Shown: in pieces, positions 29,857 to 38,575 of the stretch
How the letters are laid out: the number at the start of each line of letters is the position of its first letter
How positions within the stretch are numbered: position 1 is the stretch's first letter
Translations under genes and position numbers: made by a program
The notes under the pieces: generated by a model
Seen by the model: only the letters and a program-made list of their open reading frames with translations
Told to the model about the DNA's origin: nothing
The model's database searches: none
NCBI GenBank assembly: GCA_002869925.2
Contig: NEWT02000014.1
Location: 1 to 64,000 of the forward strand
Direction: 5' to 3'
From: Nitrospira sp. CG24A
Lineage (GTDB): Bacteria > Nitrospirota > Nitrospiria > Nitrospirales > Nitrospiraceae
DNA length: 64,000 nt

Positions 29857-30240
29857 ATGGCGCGTATTTCTGGAGTAGATTTGCCAAGAGAGAAACGGGT
29901 GGACATCGGCCTGACATACGTCTATGGGGTTGGGCGCGCATCCGCACTCTCTATCCTCGCCAAGGCTGGGATTGATGGAGCCATTCGTGTTAAGGATCTG
30001 AGCGAAGAGCATATCGTCAAGATTCGAGAAATTATTCAGGAGGGGCACCAGGTCGAAGGTGATCTGAGGAAAACCTTCTCGATGAATATCAAACGATTGA
30101 TTGATAGTGGTACGTATCGTGGCCTTCGCCATCGGAAGGGGTTGCCCGTCCGCGGTCAGCGGACCAAGACGAATGCGCGGACGAGAAAAGGCCGCCGCTC
30201 CGGTGTGGGAAGCAAGCCAAAGCCCCCGGCGCGTTCGTAA
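29857..30240 (+). CDS. rpsM: 30S ribosomal protein S13
   Basis: First ribosomal gene of the alpha operon. The ATG at 29857 follows AGGAGG and gives 127 residues. [15 protein letters not shown] and the helix-two-turn-helix region are conserved. The basic C-terminal tail with [13 protein letters not shown] reaches the tRNA sites. The track extension from 29827 is not needed. Confidence 0.95.
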   Translation: MARISGVDLPREKRVDIGLTYVYGVGRASALSILAKAGIDGAIRVKDLSEEHIVKIREIIQEGHQVEGDLRKTFSMNIKRLIDSGTYRGLRHRKGLPVRGQRTKTNARTRKGRRSGVGSKPKPPARS

Positions 30241-30273
30241 TAACGTACAGCCGACATTTGAGTAGGGAGCCCT

Positions 30274-30657
30274 ATGAGCATTAAAAAAGGAAAGAAGAAA
30301 GAGCGCCGGATCGTGCAAAGCGGGGTCGCCCACGTCCAGGCGTCATTCAACAACACGATTGTCACGATTACCGACATGAGCGGCAACACAATTGTCTGGG
30401 CAAGTTCGGGGAACCAAGGATTCAAGGGTTCTCGAAAAAGTACGCCATTTGCCGCTCAGCGTGCTGGTGAAGCGGCTGCCAGGAAGGCGATGGAGAGCGG
30501 AATGCGCACAGTGGATGTCTATGTGAATGGCCCAGGGTCTGGTCGTGAATCGGCGATCAGATCTCTTCAGGCTGCTGGATTGAGGATCCATATGATTCGC
30601 GATGTGACCCCAATTCCACACAACGGATGCCGCCCACCTAAGCGGCGTCGTGTGTAG
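30274..30657 (+). CDS. rpsK: 30S ribosomal protein S11
   Basis: Platform protein that helps select correct mRNA-tRNA pairing. 127 residues, with [19 protein letters not shown] and the C-terminal [18 protein letters not shown] signature. Normal length. It is followed by an 81-base spacer that contains a short CACCAT/ATGGTG palindrome. Confidence 0.96.
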   Translation: MSIKKGKKKERRIVQSGVAHVQASFNNTIVTITDMSGNTIVWASSGNQGFKGSRKSTPFAAQRAGEAAARKAMESGMRTVDVYVNGPGSGRESAIRSLQAAGLRIHMIRDVTPIPHNGCRPPKRRRV

Positions 30658-30738
30658 TTCCGTATATCAAGAGATGTGAAGATACAAGATTTCTTGGGCG
30701 CACCATCATGGTGATGTCCGGTAACTGGAGGTAGAGCA

Positions 30739-31365
30739 GTGGCAAAGTATCGTGGCCCCGTTTGTCGGTTGTGTCGGCGAGAGGGTGAGAAGTTGTTCCT
30801 GAAAGGCTCACGCTGTATGACAGAAAAATGCGCCATCGAGCGACGGAGCTATCCTCCTGGACAGCATGGTCAAAAACGCCCGAGGAACTCAGAGTACAGT
30901 ACCCAGCTCAGAGAAAAACAAAAGCTACGCAGAATCTATGGCCTCATGGAATGCCAGTTCCGTGGCGTATTTGAGCGTGCGGAGCGCCAGTCCGGTATTA
31001 CCGGTGAAGTGCTCTTGCGGTTGCTGGAATGCCGGCTGGATAATGTGGCCTACCGACTCGGATTCGGCGCCTCGCGGAAAGAAGCCAGACAACTTGTGAG
31101 CCATGGACATTTGACCATGAATGGTCGGAAGATTAATGTGCCAGGCGCGCAGGTGAAGGCAGGTGACGTCATCAGCATTCGTGAGCGAAGTCGCACGTTG
31201 ATTTCGATCCAGGCCGCGTTAGATGCCGTTGACGGTCGAGGCATTCCTGAGTGGTTGGAGCTCGACAAGACAGCGTTTAAAGGCATGGTACGTGCGTTGC
31301 CGTCGAAAGACCAGATTTCGCTGCCAGTCAACGAGCAGATGGTGGTGGAGTTGTATTCAAGATAG
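30739..31365 (+). CDS. rpsD: 30S ribosomal protein S4, zinc-binding form
   Basis: Nucleates 30S assembly and represses the alpha operon in E. coli. 208 residues from a GTG at 30739 with TGGAGGTAGAG upstream. The N-terminus has CRLCRREG and CMTEKC, the four-cysteine zinc form. The S4 RNA-binding domain is seen as LVSHGHLTMNGRKINVPGAQV. Confidence 0.95.
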   Translation: MAKYRGPVCRLCRREGEKLFLKGSRCMTEKCAIERRSYPPGQHGQKRPRNSEYSTQLREKQKLRRIYGLMECQFRGVFERAERQSGITGEVLLRLLECRLDNVAYRLGFGASRKEARQLVSHGHLTMNGRKINVPGAQVKAGDVISIRERSRTLISIQAALDAVDGRGIPEWLELDKTAFKGMVRALPSKDQISLPVNEQMVVELYSR

Positions 31366-31452
31366 AAGCGGACCTGGGGGAAGGGGAGTTAGTCTCTGCG
31401 GCAAACAAATGCTGATCAGGGGTTGGCTACTCGATGAGATGAAGGGGGAGTC

Positions 31453-32454
31453 ATGATTAAAGCGATGAAAGACTTTCAGATCCCGATGCGGGTGGAGGTC
31501 GACAAAGATACACAAAACCAAACGTTCGGAAGGTTTACCACAGAGGCCTATGAACGTGGGTTTGGGACGACGGTCGGTAATGCCTTACGGCGTGTACTGT
31601 TATCGTCGCTCACGGGTGCGGCAGTGACCACTGTGAAAATCGAAGGGGTCCTGCACGAGTTTTCCACGATTCCAGGCATCACGGAAGATGTCACCTCCAT
31701 TATTTTGAATGTGAAAGGGTTGCGGCTTGCTGTGCATACGGATAAGCCAAAGACGCTCCGTCTCAAAAAGAAGGGGCCTGGTGAAGCCAAGGGGTCCGAT
31801 ATTATTCACGATGCCGATGTGACTATTTTGACTCCGAACCTCCATATTGCCACGTTGGACAAGGATACCTCATTCGATATGGAAATGACGGTGAAGCATG
31901 GTCGAGGGTACGTGCCTGCCGAGCGTAACAAAGAGGAGGGGCTCCCGATTGGTGTGATCGCAATCGATTCGGTATTTTCACCCATCAAGCGTGTGAATTT
32001 TCACGTAGAGAATGCTCGTGTCGGTCGCATGACTGACTATGATAAATTGACCTTGGAAATCTGGACCGATGGGACCATCTCGCCTCGAGATGCCTTGTCT
32101 ACGGCAGCCAGCATTATGCGTGATCACATTGATATCTTTATCAATGCCGATGAGCGGGTGGAGGGACGTGCCGACCTCGGGGGTGATGAGGCACAACGTG
32201 AGGTCAATAAGCATCTGTTCCGTAGCGTCAACGAACTGGAGTTGTCTGTTCGTGCCGCAAATTGCTTGAAGAATGCGAACATCAAGACCATCGCCGATCT
32301 GGTCCAGAAGACAGAAGGCGAAATGCTGAGGACCAAGAATTTCGGCAAGAAATCGCTCAACGAAATTAAGGAAATCTTGACGGAGATGGGACTGGGGCTT
32401 GGCGTGAAACTTGATGCTGTGCAGCCGGTTGGTGGAAGTCCGAAGAGCGAGTAA
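31453..32454 (+). CDS. rpoA: DNA-directed RNA polymerase subunit alpha
   Basis: Scaffold of RNA polymerase. 333 residues. The N-terminal dimerisation domain has [23 protein letters not shown], a linker follows, and the C-terminal domain ([20 protein letters not shown]) contacts upstream promoter DNA and regulators. Length is typical. It stands between rpsD and rplQ as usual. Confidence 0.96.
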   Translation: MIKAMKDFQIPMRVEVDKDTQNQTFGRFTTEAYERGFGTTVGNALRRVLLSSLTGAAVTTVKIEGVLHEFSTIPGITEDVTSIILNVKGLRLAVHTDKPKTLRLKKKGPGEAKGSDIIHDADVTILTPNLHIATLDKDTSFDMEMTVKHGRGYVPAERNKEEGLPIGVIAIDSVFSPIKRVNFHVENARVGRMTDYDKLTLEIWTDGTISPRDALSTAASIMRDHIDIFINADERVEGRADLGGDEAQREVNKHLFRSVNELELSVRAANCLKNANIKTIADLVQKTEGEMLRTKNFGKKSLNEIKEILTEMGLGLGVKLDAVQPVGGSPKSE

Positions 32455-32472
32455 CGAAACAAGAGGGAACCC

Positions 32473-32895
32473 GTGCGTCATAGAAAAAATGGCAGACAGC
32501 TCGGACGACAGACCAAACATCGATGGGCGCTGTTCAGAAGTCTCGTGACCTCGCTCCTCGAACATGAGCGCATTGAGACAACTGAAGCGAAAGCAAAAGA
32601 AATTCGAGGATTCACGGATCGAATGATTACACTCGGCAAGGAGGGGACATTGCCGGCTCGGCGTCAAGCCCTTGCATTTATCAGAAGCAAGGAGGTCGTC
32701 TCCAAGCTATTCAGCGACGTGGCGACTCGATTTAAAGATCGCCAGGGTGGCTATACAAGGATGGTGAAAACCAGGCGCCGAATTGGGGATGCGGCAAAGC
32801 TCGTCGCGATTGAACTTGTCACGCGGCCGGATACAGTGCACGCAAAGAAATCTTCCCCTGGTGCATCGGCTCCTGCGAGTCCTGCTTCGAGCTAG
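32473..32895 (+). CDS. rplQ: 50S ribosomal protein L17
   Basis: Last gene of the ribosomal supercluster. 140 residues from GTG at 32473. [22 protein letters not shown] and [15 protein letters not shown] are the family signature. The core is about 120 residues, and the alanine/serine-rich tail [14 protein letters not shown] is extra and low-complexity. It is followed by the terminator at 32987. Confidence 0.95.
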   Translation: MRHRKNGRQLGRQTKHRWALFRSLVTSLLEHERIETTEAKAKEIRGFTDRMITLGKEGTLPARRQALAFIRSKEVVSKLFSDVATRFKDRQGGYTRMVKTRRRIGDAAKLVAIELVTRPDTVHAKKSSPGASAPASPASS

Positions 32896-32986
32896 GGCTT
32901 CTGTTCGTCAGAGCGAGTTGCGCGTGTGATGCAGTATCATGTCTATCAGTTCTCTTTTCTTTTTCTTCACGAAGATCTATAGAATG

Positions 32987-33011
32987 CCCCGCTCTTAAGA
33001 GCGGGGTTTTT
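32987..33011 (+). terminator. Intrinsic terminator of the ribosomal supercluster
   Basis: CCCCGCTC and GAGCGGGG form a perfect 8-bp GC-rich stem with a TTAA loop, followed at once by TTTTT. It lies 91 bases after the rplQ stop and is the only textbook Rho-independent terminator in the first 33 kb. Confidence 0.93.
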
Positions 33012-33056
33012 GACTCCATTGCTAGCGGGTAGACAATATCGGGCTTCCGGTATGCG

Positions 33057-33085
33057 TTTACTTGATATGGGGCTCATGCTACTAT
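33057..33085 (+). promoter_or_regulatory. Possible sigma-70 promoter of the lpt-rpoN operon
   Basis: TTTACT and TACTAT stand 17 bases apart, each with four matches of six to the consensus. The site lies after the terminator at 32987 and 45 bases before the chosen lptC start. The position is right but the boxes are only moderate. Confidence 0.35.
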
Positions 33086-33130
33086 CGTGCCAGTCTGTAT
33101 CGTGTTGTTCACTTTGAAAACAGAGGCAAC

Positions 33131-33703
33131 GTGTGGCAACGCTCAGTGCGAAGAGGTTTATTAGCGCTGAGTGTGGTGTTAGCCTGTGTTCTTGTCTATT
33201 TGCTCGTGACCAATTCGACAATGGTTCTTGCGCCGACCACGGCTGCGCCAGGCTCCATGGACCCAGCTGATGCGAAGATTTCTCAATTTACATTCACTCA
33301 AACGAAGGGCGACACAGTTCAATGGAAAGTGCAGGCGCAAGAGGCACGGCTTTTTGAGCGGGATAGGCGGGCGACACTTCAGGTCGTCGCTGTCACGCTG
33401 TTCGGCAAGCAAGGAAAGGATATGACGGTCACTGGAGATGAGGGGACATTGAATACGGAGACGAAGGACTTTGTGCTCGCAAACCGATCAGAGCCTCTTG
33501 TCATTCGCACCGAGAGTGGGTATGTCATCTACACCAACCATCTTGCCTGGACTGATCAGACGAGAGAAATCCGCACGCATGATCCTGTCCGTATCGTTGG
33601 GCATGGATTAGAGGTGACAGGGCGTGGGTTACTGGGACATTTAGATCGCGAAGAGTTTGAAGTACTTGAGGATGTCCATGTGGATTTGGCTCCTGCTTCT
33701 TAA
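33131..33703 (+). CDS. lptC: LPS export periplasmic-bitopic protein LptC
   Basis: LptC passes lipopolysaccharide from LptB2FG to LptA. With the GTG at 33131 (AGAGG upstream) the protein has 190 residues. The track extension to 33062 would put 23 polar residues before the membrane span. An N-terminal span (LLALSVVLACVLVYLLV) is followed by a beta-jellyroll region typical of the family. Sequence identity to E. coli is low, so the call rests on topology, fold-like pattern and the lptA-lptB neighbours. Confidence 0.82.
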   Translation: MWQRSVRRGLLALSVVLACVLVYLLVTNSTMVLAPTTAAPGSMDPADAKISQFTFTQTKGDTVQWKVQAQEARLFERDRRATLQVVAVTLFGKQGKDMTVTGDEGTLNTETKDFVLANRSEPLVIRTESGYVIYTNHLAWTDQTREIRTHDPVRIVGHGLEVTGRGLLGHLDREEFEVLEDVHVDLAPAS

Positions 33704-34259
33704 TCTGTTCCCGCTTGGGATGGCTTCATTAAGCGAGTCGGCTGAAGCAGCTATTCCCGATGCCGGTGCGGATCACACCGTCAGCACCACGATTACGGCC
33801 AAGAAGATGACCGTGAAAAATCAAGATAGCCAAGCTGTCTTTGAGGGTGCGGTCGTATTGACTCGTGGATCGTTACTGGTCTATTCCGATCGCATGGTTG
33901 TGATGTTCCGCACACAAGAGTTACCCTCTGGTGATATTCAGAAAGGGCATGAGGCTGTCAGGGGCAGCATCCCTTCGAGAGGGCCGGAGGCTGTACCAGC
34001 TGTGTCGAATCGTTCGGTCAACAGGATTGAGGCAACTGGACGAGTAAGAATTGAGAAGGATTCGGGGAGTGCCACCTGTGATAAAGCCATTTACTACCAT
34101 GATGGCGATAAGATTGTTCTCACCGGTGACCCGGTGGCTTGGGATAAGGGAACAAGGGTCAGTGGCAAACAAATCACGATGTTCTTGGCAGAGGATCGGA
34201 GTGTGGTCGAGGGCGGTTCGCATGTGCGGATCGAACCGGATGGAGGGGTGGCGAAGTGA
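33678..34259 (+). CDS. lptA: LPS export periplasmic protein LptA (OstA-like)
   Basis: Periplasmic bridge protein for LPS. It has a signal peptide (MWIWLLLLNLFPLGMASL) and an OstA-type repeat pattern such as AKKMTVKNQDSQAVFEGAVVL and KIVLTGDPVAWDKGTRVSG. ATG 33678 has GAGG six bases upstream and gives 193 residues. TTG 33657 and ATG 33672 are alternatives. It overlaps the end of lptC by 26 bases and lptB by four. An insert of about 40 residues between the repeats is rich in Pro, Ser and Arg. Confidence 0.85.
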   Translation: MWIWLLLLNLFPLGMASLSESAEAAIPDAGADHTVSTTITAKKMTVKNQDSQAVFEGAVVLTRGSLLVYSDRMVVMFRTQELPSGDIQKGHEAVRGSIPSRGPEAVPAVSNRSVNRIEATGRVRIEKDSGSATCDKAIYYHDGDKIVLTGDPVAWDKGTRVSGKQITMFLAEDRSVVEGGSHVRIEPDGGVAK

Positions 34260-35038
34260 TCGAGGCTGTTCAGGGAAATGCGCCACCGACCGGTCTCTCG
34301 ATAAAAAGGACGACGGGCGGTTGTTTACGTGCAGTAGGATTGGTGAAAAGTTTTCGTGGACGTAAGGTTGTAAAAGGCGTCTCAGTCGAAGTCCGTGCCG
34401 GTGAGGTTGTGGGCCTGCTAGGACCCAATGGGGCTGGCAAGACCACCATTTTTGACATGATTGTCGGCCTGTGCCAGCCTGATGAAGGAGCGATCTCGCT
34501 CGGGGAAGAGGCGATCACAGACCTGCCGATGTATAGACGGGCGCGCAAAGGAATTGGGTATCTTCCGCAAGAATCATCAGTGTTTCGACGGTTGTCCGTT
34601 GAGGATAATATTCTGGCAATTCTTGAGATGCTGGACTACTCTCGGACAGAGCGTCGCGACCGGGTTGATGCCCTTCTCAAAGAATTGGATCTTAGCCATA
34701 TTCGGACAAGCATGGCCTATGCGTTGTCGGGTGGTGAGCGTCGGCGGCTGGAGATTACACGGGCACTTGCGACGAGCCCTTCGTTCATGCTGCTCGATGA
34801 GCCCTTTGCCGGGATCGACCCGATTGCTGTCGCCGATATCCAACACATCATTACCCGATTGAAGGAGAAAGAGATCGGTATTTTAATTACCGATCACAAT
34901 GTTCAGGAGACTTTGTCCATCACAGATCGGGCATACATCATAAACGAAGGATTGATTCTTGAGGCTGGGTCCCCAGAATCGATCGTCAAGAGTGAAACCG
35001 CACGTGCGGTTTATTTGGGAGATCGGTTCAAGTTATGA
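34256..35038 (+). CDS. lptB: LPS export ABC transporter ATP-binding protein LptB
   Basis: Drives LPS extraction from the inner membrane. 260 residues from a GTG that overlaps the lptA stop. Walker A GPNGAGKTT, signature LSGGERRRLEI and Walker B FMLLDEP are intact, and the C-terminus has the LptB-type ARAVYLGDRFKL. About 24 residues before the ABC core are extra compared with E. coli LptB (241 residues) and look unstructured. Confidence 0.93.
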   Translation: MIEAVQGNAPPTGLSIKRTTGGCLRAVGLVKSFRGRKVVKGVSVEVRAGEVVGLLGPNGAGKTTIFDMIVGLCQPDEGAISLGEEAITDLPMYRRARKGIGYLPQESSVFRRLSVEDNILAILEMLDYSRTERRDRVDALLKELDLSHIRTSMAYALSGGERRRLEITRALATSPSFMLLDEPFAGIDPIAVADIQHIITRLKEKEIGILITDHNVQETLSITDRAYIINEGLILEAGSPESIVKSETARAVYLGDRFKL

Positions 35039-35057
35039 ATCTTAAGAGTGTGTGCGT

Positions 35058-36566
35058 ATGAAGCTCAGGCTTGACCTTCGGCTCAGTCAAAAACTGATTA
35101 TGACTCCCCAATTGCAGCAGGCGATTAAGCTGTTGCAGCTGTCGAGACTTGAACTCCAGCAGAGCCTCACTCAACATTTGATGGAAAATCCGCTCTTGGA
35201 GGATCTCCCTGCTGAGGCAGAGGATAGCGAGGCTGAGAGTCCGGAGGAAAAGGCGGAAGACGCGGTGGCGTCGGCAAACAGTGAGCCATCGAATGTGGAT
35301 GAGTCCACTCCGGAGGAACGAGACACTCCGGATGAAGCTTCACTGGGAGGGTGGGAAGAGTACTTTGACAGCGACCGTCGAGGGGGACCTGGGTCTCAGA
35401 CACCTTCGCAGGACGAGTTTCCTTCCTATGAACAAACCATGGCGAAAGCCACGTCCTTGGAAGACCATCTTCTTTGGCAACTGTCGTTTTCAGGTTTGTC
35501 GGGTCGTGCAAAGGAAATTGGGCGATTGATCATCGGAAACCTTGACGATGATGGGTATCTGCGCATGTCTCTCGCAGAGATGGTCGGAGGGACCGACTTT
35601 ACAGAAACAGAAGCGGAATCAGTCTTAAAGGATATCCAATGTTTTGATCCAACCGGTGTGGCGGCGCGAGATCTTGCGGAATGCCTACTCTTACAAATTG
35701 GGCATTTAGGGAAGAGTCCCATGGGGTCATTAGGGGCTCGGCCTGGCGCTTTGAAAGGATCGATCGTCGAAGCTATCGTCCAGCATCACCTGAAAGACTT
35801 GGAGAAAAAACAATATGCAAGGATCGCAAAAGCTTTAGGCGTCACAGTAGAAGAGGTTTTCCAAGCCACAAAGGTCATCGAAGTGCTTGAGCCAAAGCCG
35901 GGGCGACCGTTTGCGAATACTCAGAACTATGCGATTGTCCCTGATGTGTTTGTGAAGAAGAATGAAGGGGAGTGGATTGTGCTATTGAATGACGACGGAC
36001 TGCCACGCATGAGAATCAGTCCGTACTATAAACAATTGATGGGGCCTGGAGAGAACGGGTCAGCTGAGACCAAGGCCTATCTTGATGAAAAGCTTCGGGC
36101 TGCGCAATGGGTTATTCGCAGCATCGAACAACGGAATAAGACGATTGTCAAGGTGGTGTCGAGTATCGTGAAGTTTCAGGAGCAGTTTTTTGAAAAAGGT
36201 GTGCAGCACCTAAAGCCGTTAGTCCTTAAACAGGTGGCTGAAGATATAGGGATGCATGAATCGACCATTAGTCGTGTGACGGCGAACAAATATATGTATT
36301 GTCCGCAGGGAATGTTGGAACTGAAATTCTTCTTTAACGCCGGCCTGCAACGAGCAGATCAGCCTTCCGATATGATGTCGTCTGTGACAGTGCGAGAGAT
36401 GATTCGGAAAATGGTGGCGGAGGAGGATGCGAGCCACCCTCTGAAAGATGAAGAGATTGCGGCACGGCTGCTCTCACAGCAGGTTGTGATTGCCCGCAGA
36501 ACCGTGGCGAAATATCGGGCGGAAGAGCATATTCCCTCTGCCACTCAGCGGAGACGATTTTTTTAA
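35058..36566 (+). CDS. rpoN: RNA polymerase sigma-54 factor
   Basis: Sigma factor for -24/-12 promoters that need an AAA+ activator. With ATG 35058 it has 502 residues; GTG 35052 would add two. The Gln/Leu-rich region I (MTPQLQQAIKLLQLSRLEL) is followed by an acidic linker at about residues 50-110. The core-binding and HTH regions come next, and the RpoN box ARRTVAKYRAEEHIP stands at the C-terminus. No enhancer-binding partner is in the window. It follows lptB after 19 bases, as in many proteobacteria. Confidence 0.95.
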   Translation: MKLRLDLRLSQKLIMTPQLQQAIKLLQLSRLELQQSLTQHLMENPLLEDLPAEAEDSEAESPEEKAEDAVASANSEPSNVDESTPEERDTPDEASLGGWEEYFDSDRRGGPGSQTPSQDEFPSYEQTMAKATSLEDHLLWQLSFSGLSGRAKEIGRLIIGNLDDDGYLRMSLAEMVGGTDFTETEAESVLKDIQCFDPTGVAARDLAECLLLQIGHLGKSPMGSLGARPGALKGSIVEAIVQHHLKDLEKKQYARIAKALGVTVEEVFQATKVIEVLEPKPGRPFANTQNYAIVPDVFVKKNEGEWIVLLNDDGLPRMRISPYYKQLMGPGENGSAETKAYLDEKLRAAQWVIRSIEQRNKTIVKVVSSIVKFQEQFFEKGVQHLKPLVLKQVAEDIGMHESTISRVTANKYMYCPQGMLELKFFFNAGLQRADQPSDMMSSVTVREMIRKMVAEEDASHPLKDEEIAARLLSQQVVIARRTVAKYRAEEHIPSATQRRRFF

Positions 36567-36857
36567 AGGGTGCAGAACTAATTTCAAGCCGGCCTTCTTC
36601 ATGTGGCGCACTGGTCGGCTGGTTGCAGAGAGGTTCTAGTAGGTGAGCAGATCGCTGAGACAGGATATCGCTCACCTCCTTGAATCATCGACGTGGTGGG
36701 GTGCCCCATAGTTTTCTGGAGCGTGCGAGATCTTCCCTCTCAAGCTGCATGTGTTGTGGGTTCCTATCAAATGTCTCCTCTAGTGTTGTAGATGCGTAGA
36801 TCTAACAATCATAGTTGAATCGCAGAAGGGCTGAGGTTGTTCAGCTTGAAAGGATAC
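36567..36857 (+). other. rpoN-hpf spacer with a hairpin and a possible sigma-54 site
   Basis: 291 bases with no convincing gene. An 8-bp perfect stem (AGGTGAGC at 36641, GCTCACCT at 36670) lies inside and has no T-run. Just upstream, TGG at 36612 and TTGCA at 36623 have the spacing of a -24/-12 promoter, although the -24 box lacks its usual CAC. An own promoter for hpf is plausible but not shown. Confidence 0.4.
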
Positions 36858-37379
36858 ATGTCGATAAAAATTACCGGACGTCACCTCGTAATTACGTCGG
36901 CGCTTAGACAGCATGTAGAAAGTCGGTTCGAGCGGCTTGTGCGGTACGACGTGACGCTGACCCACCTGGAAGTAATTTTGGGTGTGAGCAAACTCCAGCA
37001 TCATGCGGAGGTTGTGTGTACGATGCAGGGGAGACGGATTCAAGCTAAAGCTTCGACACAGGAAATGTACGCGACGATCGACCAGCTTGTGGATCGATTG
37101 GCCACCCAGATACGAAAGTATAAGGAACGCCAGACCGACCATAAAGAACCGGTGAAGAGATTGGCTCGTAAGGCTCGAACCCCAGTTGCTCGTAAGGAAG
37201 ATGCTGAAGAGATGATCGAAGTCATTTGCCCCCCCAAGGTGATGTTGACTTTGGAGGATGCAAAACGCCGGCTCGACTCTCTGCCTGGTTCACTGGTGGT
37301 CTTCACGGCACGGTCTTCTGGAAAATTGCAAATTCTACAACGGCTCGATCGTGATCGAGTAGTCCTGATCGATCCGTAA
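36858..37379 (+). CDS. hpf: Ribosome hibernation promoting factor, long form
   Basis: Stabilises inactive 100S ribosomes. 173 residues from ATG 36858 (AAAGGA upstream). The N-terminal ribosome-binding domain begins MSIKITGRHLVITSALRQHVE, with HHAEVVCTMQGRRIQAKAS. A basic linker follows, then the C-terminal dimerisation domain (KVMLTLEDAKRRLDSLPGSLVVF). This makes it the long type. It lies between rpoN and rapZ, a common arrangement. Confidence 0.93.
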   Translation: MSIKITGRHLVITSALRQHVESRFERLVRYDVTLTHLEVILGVSKLQHHAEVVCTMQGRRIQAKASTQEMYATIDQLVDRLATQIRKYKERQTDHKEPVKRLARKARTPVARKEDAEEMIEVICPPKVMLTLEDAKRRLDSLPGSLVVFTARSSGKLQILQRLDRDRVVLIDP

Positions 37380-37392
37380 AGGGTAGGCGGGC

Positions 37393-38259
37393 ATGGCTGC
37401 GCTCAAGCTGGTCGTCATCAGCGGTCTTTCCGGCTCAGGGAAATCGCATGCGCTCAAGTGCTTTGAAGATGCCGGGTATTTCTGTATCGACAATTTGCCT
37501 CCCGCTATTCTGCCGACCTTTGTTGAGCTGTGTCATCAGCAAGGAGGGGAGATTAAGAATGTCGCGCTTGGAATCGATGTCAGGGAGCGCGTGTTCTTTT
37601 CCGACCTCGTGGGGGTTCTTGAGCGTGTGAAAGCGCTTGGGCATGCGGTTGAGTTAATATTCTTCGAGGCTCGCGAAGAGGTGCTAGTTCGCCGATTCTC
37701 GGAGTCCAGGAGGCCTCACCCACTTCTCCCGCATCTTCCGGTACTGGAGGGAGTACGAATCGAAAGGGAGCGCCTCGCAGACTTGCGGTGCCACGCCGAC
37801 CGGATTATCGATACGTCCGATCTGACGGTGCATGAGTTGCGAGAGTTATTGAGCCGGCAGTTTAGAGAGGAGGGGGCGCCGCGTCGATTAACCATTTCTC
37901 TCGTAACCTTCGGCTATAAGTTTGGTGTACCGTACGACATTGATCTTCTGTTCGATGTCAGATTTCTGCGGAACCCGTTCTTTATTCCTGACCTGAAACC
38001 ATTGACTGGGGAAGACTCACGGGTGAGGACCTATGTGTTGGCTGATCCGGACGCCGTTGCGTTCGTTGGGCAATTGGAAGGCTTCTTCAAGTTTCTCATT
38101 CCACTCTTTGAGCGAGAGCGTCGCAGTTATGTCAATGTTGGAATCGGTTGCACCGGAGGGCGTCATCGGTCCGTGGCGATTGCCGGCCGACTCCAGGAAA
38201 GTTTTTCAGTGCTCGGATACCAAGCGACGGTGACTCATCGCGATCTCAACAGGCAATAA
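37393..38259 (+). CDS. rapZ: RNase adapter protein RapZ
   Basis: Nucleotide-binding protein that in E. coli controls GlmZ small RNA. 288 residues, Walker A GLSGSGKS at residues 10-17, and the C-terminal domain with VNVGIGCTGGRHRSVAIA. Length is normal. The start ATG at 37393 lies 13 bases after hpf. ptsN, commonly between hpf and rapZ, is absent here. Confidence 0.94.
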   Translation: MAALKLVVISGLSGSGKSHALKCFEDAGYFCIDNLPPAILPTFVELCHQQGGEIKNVALGIDVRERVFFSDLVGVLERVKALGHAVELIFFEAREEVLVRRFSESRRPHPLLPHLPVLEGVRIERERLADLRCHADRIIDTSDLTVHELRELLSRQFREEGAPRRLTISLVTFGYKFGVPYDIDLLFDVRFLRNPFFIPDLKPLTGEDSRVRTYVLADPDAVAFVGQLEGFFKFLIPLFERERRSYVNVGIGCTGGRHRSVAIAGRLQESFSVLGYQATVTHRDLNRQ

Positions 38260-38339
38260 CACCTAGTCCTGCTCCGTACATCGCCCCGCACCCTACTCCT
38301 CGATTTCATCTCTCTGCCTGTGCGCGAAAAGCGATTTGC

Positions 38340-38367
38340 TTGACAGGTAGAGCGTATGGACTATAGT
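38340..38367 (+). promoter_or_regulatory. Sigma-70-type promoter of the pil operon
   Basis: TTGACA (38340) and TATAGT (38362) with a 16-base spacer: a perfect -35 box and a one-mismatch -10 box. It stands about 210 bases upstream of the pilM start, implying a leader of roughly 200 bases. Confidence 0.75.
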
Positions 38368-38575
38368 TAGCATGTGTGATGTAGATCTGCACAAACTCTT
38401 ACAGTGGAGTACGGAATGGAAATCAGGACGCAGATGAATGGCAGGACATCTCCCGTGATGCATTCGTTCTTCAGTGCAAATACGAAGGTGGGGGTGCGGG
38501 CGTGAGTTGCAATCCACGCAGAATTTACAGAAAAACTTGTCTTGTGCGGATAGTCATGTACAGTCAGAGGCACAT
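38368..38575 (+). other. Long pilM leader region
   Basis: About 200 bases between the promoter and pilM hold no convincing gene. The upstream part of the tracked ORF (from 38474) has no PilM similarity. I looked for a cyclic-di-GMP riboswitch core and did not see one. The leader may be regulatory or just untranslated. Confidence 0.35.

Noticed and set aside
38368-38575. Cyclic-di-GMP riboswitch in the pilM leader
   Set aside because: The conserved GGCAAACC core and paired tetraloop segments were not found.
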